From Propionibacteriaceae bacterium UBA6238 (GTDB lineage: Bacteria > Actinomycetota > Actinomycetes > Propionibacteriales > Propionibacteriaceae), in the NCBI GenBank assembly GCA_002441465.1, contig DJWE01000092.1, positions 1-62,178 on the forward strand: 62,178 bases of DNA, given 5' to 3'. The stretch's first letter is position 1. Every line of letters begins with the position of its first letter. The position numbers were made by a program, and so were the translations under genes. Of this stretch, positions 7,620-15,734 are shown piece after piece. Below the pieces are notes generated by a model that had not been told where the DNA came from, made no database searches, and worked only from the letters and a program-made list of their open reading frames with translations.

Positions 7620-9338
7620 CTAGGCCGTTGCTCCTCCACTCGCCGGGCGCGTTCGACGAACGGCCGGCGCCAGGTCGCCCACAGCAAAGACATCAAGCAC
7701 GACGGCTTGCCAGGGAGCCAACGTCAGCCAGTCACCGGCCAGCGGTAGGTTCGCGAGCAACACCCTCCCCTGCTCCGCGGCCACCCGCTGCGGGGCGCCA
7801 GACAGGTTGATGAAGGCCTCGATCGTCGAGCCCTCCCCCGTCCGTACCAGCCGGACGACGCTGTCGCCGATCAGCTCCAGACTCTCCAGCCGGCCGAGCG
7901 CGATCACCGGCTCGCGGTGCCGCAGCGCGATCAGGCGGCGGTAGTAGGCCAGCACCGAGTCCGGGTCGTCCGCCTCGACGGCGGCGTTGACTCGCGCCCG
8001 CTCGGGGTGCAGCGGCAGCCAGGGCGTCCCCGTCGTGAACCCGCCGGACGGGCTCGCGTCCCAAGCGATCGGAATCCGGGCATTGTCGCGGCTCATCCGC
8101 GAGACCCGGGCCATCGCGTCCACCGCGGTCAGGCCGCGACCGAGCAGGCCGGAGTAGGCGTTCAGCGCCTCGATGTCCTGGAACTCATCAGGGCTGGTGA
8201 AGCCGAAGTTGGTGGTGCCGAGCTCCTCGCCCTGATACACGAAGGGGGTGCCGCGCAGCAGGTGCAGCAAGGTGGCCAGCGCGGTCGCCGACTCCCGCCA
8301 GTAGGCCGGATCGCCGAACCGGGAGACCACCCGCGGCTGGTCGTGGTTCGACCAGTACAGCGCGTTCCAGCCGTCCCCGATGTCGAGCTGCCAGCGGCGC
8401 AGATTCTCCACCAGCTCGGCCAGCTGCAGCGGACGCGGATCCCACTTGGTCTCGGCGCTGTCCAGGCCGACGTGCTCGAACTGGAACAGCATGTCCACCT
8501 CGCCGCGGGCCGGATCGGTGTACAGCTCGCCGTCGTGAACGGTCACCCCAGGCGCCTCGGCGATCAGCAGGACGTCCGGGCCGACCGCGGCACGCAGCTC
8601 GGCCAGGAACTCGTGAATCCGCGGCCCGTTGGAAAAGTAGGGGTAGCCATCGCCCAGCCCGGACGGGCCGACCCGTCCGTCGGGGTAGGCCGGATCCTTG
8701 GAGACGAAGTTGATCACGTCCATCCGGAAGCCGTCGACGCCGCGGCCCAGCCAGAACCGCAGCACGTCGGCCAACTCGGCCCGCACTAGCGGGTTCTCCC
8801 AATTCAGGTCGGGCTGCTCGGGAGTGAACAGGTTCAGGTAGTACTGGCCGGTGGCCGGGTGGTAGGTCCACGCCGGGCCGCCGAAGATCGACTCCCAGTT
8901 GTTCGGCTCCGCGCCCGGCTGACCGGCCACACAACCCGGACGCGCGTCGCGCCACAGGTACCAGTCCCGCTTGGCGGCCTCCCGCGACGAGCGGGAATCG
9001 ACGAACCACGGGTGCTCGATGGACGTGTGGTTGAAGACCACATCCATCACCAGCCGGATGCCGCGGGCATGCAGCCCGGCGATCAGCTCGTCGAAGTCCG
9101 CGTCGGTGCCGAACAGCGGGTCGATGCCGCGGTAGTCGGCCACGTCGTAGCCGGCGTCCGCCCCGGGCGAGGGGTACACCGGAGACAACCAGACCGCGTT
9201 AATTCCCAAGTCAGCGAGGTAATCGAGATGGGTGATGATGCCGCGCAGGTCGCCGATGCCGTCGCCGTTCGAGTCGGCGAACGAGCGCGGGTAGATCTGG
9301 TAGATGACCGCAGAGCGCCACCATCGGTCAGTTCGCAT
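7620..9338 (-). CDS. GH13 alpha-glucosidase / oligo-1,6-glucosidase
   Basis: This is a 572-residue GH13 enzyme. The conserved regions are visible in order: DVVFNH (about 99-104), GFRMDVINF with nucleophile D207, LLIAEAPG with acid/base E261, and SNHDQPR with D333. The MDVINF form of region II is typical of oligo-1,6-glucosidases that accept alpha-1,6 bonds. There is no signal peptide, so it acts in the cytosol. Its ATG overlaps the end of the GH66 gene by 11 bases. As the last gene of an operon with GH66 and a CUT1 transporter it should finish isomalto-oligosaccharides to glucose. Confidence 0.93.
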   Translation of the reverse strand: MRTDRWWRSAVIYQIYPRSFADSNGDGIGDLRGIITHLDYLADLGINAVWLSPVYPSPGADAGYDVADYRGIDPLFGTDADFDELIAGLHARGIRLVMDVVFNHTSIEHPWFVDSRSSREAAKRDWYLWRDARPGCVAGQPGAEPNNWESIFGGPAWTYHPATGQYYLNLFTPEQPDLNWENPLVRAELADVLRFWLGRGVDGFRMDVINFVSKDPAYPDGRVGPSGLGDGYPYFSNGPRIHEFLAELRAAVGPDVLLIAEAPGVTVHDGELYTDPARGEVDMLFQFEHVGLDSAETKWDPRPLQLAELVENLRRWQLDIGDGWNALYWSNHDQPRVVSRFGDPAYWRESATALATLLHLLRGTPFVYQGEELGTTNFGFTSPDEFQDIEALNAYSGLLGRGLTAVDAMARVSRMSRDNARIPIAWDASPSGGFTTGTPWLPLHPERARVNAAVEADDPDSVLAYYRRLIALRHREPVIALGRLESLELIGDSVVRLVRTGEGSTIEAFINLSGAPQRVAAEQGRVLLANLPLAGDWLTLAPWQAVVLDVFAVGDLAPAVRRTRPASGGATA

Positions 9339-10926
9339 TGTTCTCTTTCACGACGATCAGTTGCCAGCTGTGCAGGCTCGGCAGGTCGGCCTCGAGCAGG
9401 CCGTCCACCGCGCGCACGGGCAGTTCGACGAGTCGTCCGGCGCCGTCCGGATCGGCCACCAGCACCCGGCAGCCCGCCGCCGAGGCCGGACGCACCCGCA
9501 GCACTCCCCCACTGACTTCGGCCGCCGGCTTCTTGGGCGCGTCCCACTCGGTGTCGTCCTGGCCGACCAGGTTGATCAGGTGGACGATCAGGTCGTCGCC
9601 GCGCCGGGTGATCCGGCGCCAGACCGTCCCCGGCTCGGGGTTCCAGCCGACTTCGACGTCGTCGAAGGCCACCTCGAGGTCACCGTTGTACGCGTCGGCG
9701 TAGGCCCCGGTCACCTCGACCAGCCCCGGGTCGGTCAGGTAGTCGCCGTGCTCGACCAGGAAGTCGTACCAGCGGCGCAGCATGGCTCCGGTCTCGGGCC
9801 GGATCTGGTGGTTGCGGACGTAATACGGGTCGGTCAGCACCCGATCGGCCTCCCCGACCAGCAGGTGGCTGCCGCCGTGGGAGAACACCGTGGCCATGGT
9901 CAGCCGGGCGGCCGCGTCGGCGGCGTCCTGGTCGTCGGCTTCGTAGGGCTTCAGGTAGGCGCTGATCACCACCGGCTTGCCGTGGCGGCGGCTCGCCGTG
10001 GTCAGCCGGCCGAGGTCGGCCAGCGTGGTGTGTGGCGGCCACACCTCGACGTAGACCGCGTCCTGCGGGCTGCCGCCGGTGCGCCAGGTCGGGAAGTCGT
10101 TCACCTGGTTGAACACCAGGCGCGCCTCGGGAAGGCCGGCCCGCACCGTCTCGATCATCGCGGCAAACGCCTCGGCCAGGTCGACCATCGTCCCGTCGCT
10201 GCGCCGGGCGCGCTTGGGATAGCCGTACTGGTCCAGGTGGTAGCCGGCGAAGCCGAGCCGGCTGGTCGCCTCGCGCAGTTCGGCGGTGAAGTGCTCCAGC
10301 CAGGTGGCGTCCGACGGATCGACGATGGTCAGGAAGTCACCCAGCCCCCATGGCTGCCCGTCGGCTTGGCGCAGGACCTGGTCGGCCCACACTTCGAGTT
10401 CGGCATCGCCGACGCCATAGACCGCCGCGTAGCCCAAGCTCCGAGCGCCGGCAGAGGCCAGGCCGTCCACCAGAGCGCGGACGGTGTCCAGGCTGACCGG
10501 CTGGCCCAGGGCGTCCGCGTAGAGTTCGCCGCCGCCGTTGAGGTCGGCGTGCCGATAGGCCCAGTCGTAGAACTGAATATCGGTCAGGTGCAGCCGGCGG
10601 ACAAAGTCCACGACCTCGGCCACGTCGCGTCCAGGCCGGTAGTCCACCACGAAGCCGTAGCGCATCTCGTGGGCGCCGATCGCAAAGGCGGTCCGAGCCA
10701 ACACCCCGGACGCATCGGACGCCTCGGCGCCGTAGCGTCCGTCCGGCAGCCCGGCGAAATGCACCCAGCCATCCTCGGCGAGCGCCTGCGCCACCGCCGA
10801 ACCCTCGCACCACAAGGTGACCGACACCGATGCCGGCAGCCCGCGAAGTTCGAGTGCCACCTCTTCCCCGGCACCGAAGGCACCCTTGGAAGGCAGGAGT
10901 TCGGGACCCCACCATGACGTACTCAT
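9328..10926 (-). CDS. GH66 dextranase / cycloisomaltooligosaccharide glucanotransferase-like enzyme
   Basis: This 532-residue protein matches GH66: a beta-sandwich N-terminus, a barrel with GYHLDQYG (putative nucleophile D232) and VYVEVWP (putative acid/base E294), and a C-terminal beta domain. The family hydrolyses dextran or cyclises isomalto-oligosaccharides. Known members are usually secreted and larger; this one has no signal peptide and should be intracellular, so it probably works on imported oligosaccharides. The ATG at 10926 forms an ATGA overlap with the permease stop, which fixes the start. Confidence 0.85.
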   Translation of the reverse strand: MSTSWWGPELLPSKGAFGAGEEVALELRGLPASVSVTLWCEGSAVAQALAEDGWVHFAGLPDGRYGAEASDASGVLARTAFAIGAHEMRYGFVVDYRPGRDVAEVVDFVRRLHLTDIQFYDWAYRHADLNGGGELYADALGQPVSLDTVRALVDGLASAGARSLGYAAVYGVGDAELEVWADQVLRQADGQPWGLGDFLTIVDPSDATWLEHFTAELREATSRLGFAGYHLDQYGYPKRARRSDGTMVDLAEAFAAMIETVRAGLPEARLVFNQVNDFPTWRTGGSPQDAVYVEVWPPHTTLADLGRLTTASRRHGKPVVISAYLKPYEADDQDAADAAARLTMATVFSHGGSHLLVGEADRVLTDPYYVRNHQIRPETGAMLRRWYDFLVEHGDYLTDPGLVEVTGAYADAYNGDLEVAFDDVEVGWNPEPGTVWRRITRRGDDLIVHLINLVGQDDTEWDAPKKPAAEVSGGVLRVRPASAAGCRVLVADPDGAGRLVELPVRAVDGLLEADLPSLHSWQLIVVKENNAN

Positions 10927-11768
10927 CCCTTGACTGCTCCTGCCGTGAGGCCCTGCACGAAGTACCGCTGGAAGATCAAGAAGACCGCGATCACCGGGAT
11001 GATGGCGATCAGGGAGGCGGCGAAGACCAGCCCCCACTGGGTGGCGTTGGCGCCTTGGAACAGCCGGATCGCGATCGGCAGCGTACGCAGGTCCGCGTCC
11101 CTGATGATCGTCGCAGCCCAGGCGAACTCGTCCCAGGTGGCCAAGAAGGTGAAGATCGTCGTGGTGGCCAGCGCCGGTGTCGACAGCGGCAGGATCAGCC
11201 GGGTGAATCGGGTCCAGGCACCGGCCCCGTCCACCTGCATCGCCTGGTCGAGCTCGTTCGGGATCGAGATGAAGAAGCTGCGCAGCAGATAGGTGTTCAG
11301 CGACAGATTGCCGGCCACGTAGAACACGATCAGGCCAAGGTAGGAATCCAGCAGCCCGAAGCCCTTGGCCAGGATGAACTGCGGAATGATCAGCATCATC
11401 GTCGGCACCATCAAGCCGAGCAGCACGATCCGGAACAGCAGCTTCCTGCCGCGGAACTCGAAACGGGCGAAGGCGTAGGCCATCATCGAGCTGAGCAGCA
11501 CCGACAAGAAGGTGGACGTGACCGCCACCAGCAGCGAGTTGGCGAAGTAGCGTCCGAAGTTCTGGGTGTTCCAGACCTGGACGTAATTGTCGATCGTGGC
11601 CGGGTTCGGAATGAACTGCGGCGGCACCGTCAGCACATAGGCCTGGGACTTGAAGCTCGTCGAGATCATGTACAGGAACGGCGTCACCATCAACGCCGCG
11701 GACACGATCAAGAAGGCGTGCCGGACGACGGCCGCCGTCCCGGTGCGGACGGTCCGGGACATCCTCAT
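10923..11768 (-). CDS. CUT1 sugar ABC transporter permease (MalG-like)
   Basis: This 281-residue inner-membrane protein has about six helices and the EAA-type loop around ELDQAMQVDGAGAWTRFTRLILP that docks to the ATPase. It is the second permease of the operon. Both its ends form ATGA overlaps with neighbours, indicating translational coupling. No ATP-binding gene is present, so a shared MsmK-type ATPase elsewhere probably powers it. Confidence 0.93.
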   Translation of the reverse strand: MRMSRTVRTGTAAVVRHAFLIVSAALMVTPFLYMISTSFKSQAYVLTVPPQFIPNPATIDNYVQVWNTQNFGRYFANSLLVAVTSTFLSVLLSSMMAYAFARFEFRGRKLLFRIVLLGLMVPTMMLIIPQFILAKGFGLLDSYLGLIVFYVAGNLSLNTYLLRSFFISIPNELDQAMQVDGAGAWTRFTRLILPLSTPALATTTIFTFLATWDEFAWAATIIRDADLRTLPIAIRLFQGANATQWGLVFAASLIAIIPVIAVFLIFQRYFVQGLTAGAVKG

Positions 11769-12673
11769 TCGGACACCTCCTCGTCGGTTCGATAGACCCG
11801 CAACTGGACCATGGCCAGCACGAACACGACCAAGGTGAGCAGCACGGCGATCGCCGAGCCGTAGCCGAAGTCGAGGTCACCGAAGGCGACCGAGTACATG
11901 TAGGTGAGCACCACTTCGGTGGACTGGGCCGGGCCACCGCCGGTCATCAGTAACACCGAGATGAAGACGTTGAAACCGCCGATCACCAGCATCACCAAGA
12001 CGAAGGCCATCGCCGGCCAGATCGCCGGCAGGCTGACCACCCGGAACCGCTGCCAGCGGTTGGCGCCGTCCATCGTGGCAGCCTCTTCGAGCGCTGCGGG
12101 GATCCCCTGCAAGGCGGCCAGGAAGATCATCATCGACCAGCCGATGCCCTTCCAGATGCCCAGCGCCGCGATCGCGACCATCGCCGCCCAGCGGCTGGAC
12201 AGCCACGAGATCGGGGCCGCCATCGACGGGTCCATCAGCCAGTTGATCAGGCCCTCGTCGGCGAACAGGTACTTGAACAGCAACGAGACGACCACCCAGC
12301 TGGTCACCACCGGCAGGTAGAACAGCACCCGGTAGACCGGCTGGGCCGGCGACTTCGCCTTCAGCAGCAGGGCGATGCCCAGCCCCAGGATGATCTGGGG
12401 CGGGACGGTCAGGACCATGTAGGCCCCCGAGTTCGCCAGCGCCGTCCAGAACACCGGGTCGTGGAAGGCGCGGACGTAGTTGTCGAACCCGATGAACTTC
12501 GACGACGCCGCCGACAGCACGTTCCAGTCGTACAACGACATCTGGGCCGCGCTCAGGATCGGATAGATGATCGCCACCAGGAAGAGCACCAGGCCCGGGG
12601 CCAGGAACAACCATGGGGTCAGGGCCTGGCGTGAGGCGCCCCCGGCGGCCGGGGCCGCCTCACGTCTGGTCAT
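11765..12673 (-). CDS. CUT1 sugar ABC transporter permease (MalF-like)
   Basis: This 302-residue permease has a cytosolic N-terminus rich in alanine and arginine, then about six membrane helices. The conserved EAA loop reads ALEEAATMDGANRWQRFRVV. It pairs with the MalG-like permease and the SBP encoded just upstream, 27 bases away. The substrate is inferred from GH66 and GH13 to be isomalto-oligosaccharides. Confidence 0.93.
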   Translation of the reverse strand: MTRREAAPAAGGASRQALTPWLFLAPGLVLFLVAIIYPILSAAQMSLYDWNVLSAASSKFIGFDNYVRAFHDPVFWTALANSGAYMVLTVPPQIILGLGIALLLKAKSPAQPVYRVLFYLPVVTSWVVVSLLFKYLFADEGLINWLMDPSMAAPISWLSSRWAAMVAIAALGIWKGIGWSMMIFLAALQGIPAALEEAATMDGANRWQRFRVVSLPAIWPAMAFVLVMLVIGGFNVFISVLLMTGGGPAQSTEVVLTYMYSVAFGDLDFGYGSAIAVLLTLVVFVLAMVQLRVYRTDEEVSE

Positions 12674-12700
12674 GTCTTTCCTCTCCGAACCGCAATGGCC

Positions 12701-13984
12701 TTACTTGGCCAGCAACGGATCGATCTCAGCCGCGGCAGCGGTGAGTGCTTCTTGAACTGTGACCGAACCCTTGAAGGCCTCGGTGAGGTGATTGTTCAAG
12801 ATGGTGTCAACCTTGGACGCCTCGGGGATGTTCAGCCGGGCCTTGGCCGTCTTCAGCTGCTCGGTGAAGGCGGCCAGGTAGGGGTACTGCTCGGCGGCCT
12901 TGGTGCCGACGGTCTCCACCACGGGCATCTGGCCGGTCGCGGCCATCGCCAGCTGGAACTCCTCGGTCTGGGTGAATCGGATGAACTTCAGCGCAGCCTC
13001 AGCATGCGTGGTCGAGGTGCTCATCACGATGCTCTCGCCACCGATCACCGAGACCGAACCCCCCTCGCCGGCCGGAACCGGGGAGTAGTTGGGCGTGAAC
13101 TTCGGGTACTGCTGCTTCCAGATGTCGACCATCCACGGGCCGTCCAGGATGGAGGCGTAGTTGCCGCCCGGCAGGCCGTCCGAGGTACCGGTGGCGCCCT
13201 GGTTGCCGATGATCAGATTGGGGATCTGACCGTCCTTGTACAGGTCCACGAGCATCTGCACCGCGGCCACCGATGTGGCCGAGTCCAGGTAGCCGCTGGC
13301 CTTGGTCACCGCGTCGTCGGTGAGCGCACCGCCGCCGGACCAGATCCACGGCATGATGTTCCACTGCCCCAGGCCGCCGTCGGCGAAGGCCTTGATCTTG
13401 GTGCCCTTGAGCTTGCCGGCCATCGCCGTGAACTCGGCGAAGGTGGCTGGCGGCTTGCTCAGCCCGGCAGCCTTGAGCGCCTCGGGCGAGGTCACCAGCA
13501 CGCGGGTGTTGGTGTCCAGCGGCAGGCCGTAGTAGTGGCCGTCCCAGGCGTTGGCGGCCAGGGTGCCGGGGTAGACGGCGTCGGCGTAGGTGGTGAAGTC
13601 GGGCATCGCCTGATCCAGCGCGGCGAAGGCGCCGAGCTTGCCGTACTGGGCGATCCAGCCGATGTCCGAGCGGAGCAGATCGGGCAGCTCGCCGCCGGCA
13701 GCGGCGGTGGTCAAGGTCTGCTTGAGCTGGTCATAGGGCATGTCGACGTAGTTGATGGTGATGCCGGGGTTGGCCTTCTCGAACGAGTCGATCAGCGGGG
13801 CCAACGCCGTGGTCTGGGCGCTGTTGCCGCCGTTGCCGTAGGTGCCCCAGAAGGTCAGTTCAACCTTCTCCGCGGGAGCAGAACCGGCGGTGGAAGCGGA
13901 CGAAGCGGCGGTGCCCGTCCCACAGCCGGCCAGAGCCAGGGCCATCACAGCAGCAGCCGCACCGAGTAGTCGAGCGTGCTTCAT
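12701..13984 (-). CDS. Sugar ABC transporter substrate-binding lipoprotein (CUT1)
   Basis: This 427-residue protein is an extracellular solute-binding protein of family 1. It begins MKHARLLGAAAAVMALALAGC, a lipoprotein signal with lipobox LAGC, then an alanine/serine linker and VELTFWGTYG. I chose the ATG at 13984, with GGAG seven bases upstream, over a TTG at 13996 with no ribosome site. It captures the sugar outside the membrane for the two permeases downstream. Confidence 0.93.
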   Translation of the reverse strand: MKHARLLGAAAAVMALALAGCGTGTAASSASTAGSAPAEKVELTFWGTYGNGGNSAQTTALAPLIDSFEKANPGITINYVDMPYDQLKQTLTTAAAGGELPDLLRSDIGWIAQYGKLGAFAALDQAMPDFTTYADAVYPGTLAANAWDGHYYGLPLDTNTRVLVTSPEALKAAGLSKPPATFAEFTAMAGKLKGTKIKAFADGGLGQWNIMPWIWSGGGALTDDAVTKASGYLDSATSVAAVQMLVDLYKDGQIPNLIIGNQGATGTSDGLPGGNYASILDGPWMVDIWKQQYPKFTPNYSPVPAGEGGSVSVIGGESIVMSTSTTHAEAALKFIRFTQTEEFQLAMAATGQMPVVETVGTKAAEQYPYLAAFTEQLKTAKARLNIPEASKVDTILNNHLTEAFKGSVTVQEALTAAAAEIDPLLAK

Positions 13985-14027
13985 TGCGGTCTCCAATCGG
14001 TCAGGCGCAACGCTTGGCTGCGCCGGT

Positions 14028-14059
14028 TTGATTCTGTCGTGGAATCAACTACGCGTCAA
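14028..14059 (-). promoter_or_regulatory. Promoter of the GH66/GH13/ABC operon with ROK-type operator
   Basis: On the minus strand TTGACG (14059-14054), 17 bases, then CAGAAT (14036-14031) form a good promoter for the SBP gene at 13984. A perfect inverted repeat TTGATTC-N7-GAATCAA (14028-14048) covers the -10 box and much of the spacer. Repression by the divergently encoded ROK protein is the simple reading. Confidence 0.6.
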
Positions 14060-14078
14060 GAGGGTGAAAGATCACAGC

Positions 14079-14110
14079 TTGGCAACGTTGTTGCTTCGCC
14101 GATAGAATCA
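14079..14110 (+). promoter_or_regulatory. Promoter of the ROK repressor gene with two candidate operators
   Basis: TTGGCA (14079-14084), 18 bases and TAGAAT (14103-14108) lie 27 bases ahead of the ROK start codon. The spacer holds GCAAC-GTT-GTTGC (14082-14094), centred on the palindrome CAACGTTG. The -10 overlaps GAATCA (14105-14110), a half-site of the operator found in the opposing promoter. This suggests autoregulation. Confidence 0.5.
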
Positions 14111-14134
14111 TCCGGACGTCCGAAGGAGGAGTCC

Positions 14135-15283
14135 ATGCGTGTCGCACCATCACCCTGGCCGCTGGCCGGTGCGCCCCAGGCAGTGGCCCTGGAGATTCTG
14201 CGCTACGGCCCCCTGCCCCGCACCGACGTCGCCCGTCGATTGGGCCTCTCCGCAGGCACCCTGACCCGACTGGCTTCCGAGCTGATCGCCGACGGCCTGA
14301 TCGCCGACGGCGCCGAGCAGCCCACCGGCAACCCCGGCCGCGGCACCCGTCCGCTCCGAATCGTCGCCGAGTCGCACCACTTCATCGGCCTCAAGCTGAC
14401 CGGCGGCGAGTTGTTCGGGGTGCGCACCGATCTGCGCGCCGATCCGGCAGCCTTCGCCTCCGAGCCGCTGCGCTCGACCAACCCAGACGAGGTCGCCGAC
14501 CAGATCGGCGAGTTCGCCGAGCGACTGGCCGGCGACGTCCCGATCTCCGGCATCGGGATCGGCCTGGGCGGACAGGTGGACGCCCAGGGCGTCGTCGTCT
14601 CCGCCCCGTTCCTGCGCTGGCAGGACGTTCCGCTGGCCGACCTGGTCTCACAGCGGCTGCAGGTCCCGGTGGCCATCGACAACGACCTGATCACGCTGAC
14701 CGAGTTCGAGAACTGGTTCGGCGACGGTGCCGGGCTGGACCGATTCGCCGTGGTCACCATCGGAGCCGGCGTCGGCTACGGAGCGGTGGCGAACCGCGAG
14801 GTGATCAGCTCCGTCGATGCTGGGCTCGGCCTGATCGGCCACTGGCCGCTCGATCCGCTCGGTCCGCTGTGCCCGGAGGGCCACCGCGGGTGTGCGCACG
14901 CGATGCTGGCCATGCCCAGCATCGCCGCTGCCGCCTCGCAGACGATGAACACCGACATCGACTACGCGACGGCGCTGGACCTGGCCGCGTCCGGCACGCC
15001 TGGGCCGCGCCGGGTGGTGGACGCCGCCGGCCGCTCGCTGGGCCTGCTGATCGCCGACATCGCGAACCTGATCCTTCCGCAGTTGGTCATCATCGGCGGC
15101 GAGGGCGCCCTGCTCGCCGAGGTCGCCGCCGACGCGCTGCAGGCAGGGATCACCGAACGCCGCCACCCCAAGGCCACGCCGGTGACCATCGTGATCAGCA
15201 AGGCTGACGACGAGCTGTGGTGTCGCGGCGCGGCCGTCCGCGCGATCGAGCGATTCGTCTTGGGGCTGGCCCCGAACCCCTGA
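14135..15283 (+). CDS. ROK-family transcriptional repressor
   Basis: This 382-residue protein has an N-terminal winged helix (about residues 12-60, with LPRTDVARRLGLSAGTLTRL) and a C-terminal ROK/sugar-kinase fold. The metal-binding segment reads CPEGHRGC, a variant of the usual CxCGxxGC that keeps two cysteines and a histidine. ROK repressors release DNA on binding a sugar. The ATG at 14135 has GAAGGAGGAG directly upstream. It is divergent from the isomaltose-type operon and most likely controls it. Confidence 0.9.
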   Translation: MRVAPSPWPLAGAPQAVALEILRYGPLPRTDVARRLGLSAGTLTRLASELIADGLIADGAEQPTGNPGRGTRPLRIVAESHHFIGLKLTGGELFGVRTDLRADPAAFASEPLRSTNPDEVADQIGEFAERLAGDVPISGIGIGLGGQVDAQGVVVSAPFLRWQDVPLADLVSQRLQVPVAIDNDLITLTEFENWFGDGAGLDRFAVVTIGAGVGYGAVANREVISSVDAGLGLIGHWPLDPLGPLCPEGHRGCAHAMLAMPSIAAAASQTMNTDIDYATALDLAASGTPGPRRVVDAAGRSLGLLIADIANLILPQLVIIGGEGALLAEVAADALQAGITERRHPKATPVTIVISKADDELWCRGAAVRAIERFVLGLAPNP

Positions 15284-15734
15284 GCCAACCCGGACTTACA
15301 TCACCGCTCAGAACCTCACAATCCGGACTGATCGCTACCAGTGCGCCATCGCCGGGAACGCCTGCCGCAATTCATCACAAGGGGCCTGTGCTCCTAATGT
15401 CGACCGCTCCGAATGGAATCGCGCCGACCAAGCGCGGATGACAGAACTCATCTTCACGCGCGGGCACCCACCTCATTCATGAGGCTCGGCGTGCCGGAGG
15501 CGAGTCGACAGAGCTTCGCTACGATTTCTACGCGCAGATCATTATCAGATTGCGCAGACCCTCGCCTGCGGCTGCTCGTCCCCGACCCTGCGTGGCTGGT
15601 TGTGCCTGCTGCCGGACTCAAATGAACTCACTTCGATCTTTCCGCCGTCTCAGATCCGGGACGCCGAACAGTGGATCTCCAATATCGTTTCTTACGCCGC
15701 ATCGACGGTCGACGCAGGAGGGGGCGGGCGGAAG
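15284..15734. other. Intergenic region upstream of the first STAND protein
   Basis: About 450 bases with somewhat lower GC around 15300-15560. I see no complete gene. A frame open into the STAND gene from a TTG at 15600 lacks a ribosome site and homology, so it is probably leader. A short stretch around 15545-15600 reads like a helix-turn-helix scrap (SSPTLRGWL) but has no start. Confidence 0.35.

Noticed and set aside
15600..15734. Extended start for the first STAND protein
   Set aside because: The added residues have no counterpart in the paralogue, which starts at the equivalent of 15735, and there is no ribosome site before the TTG.
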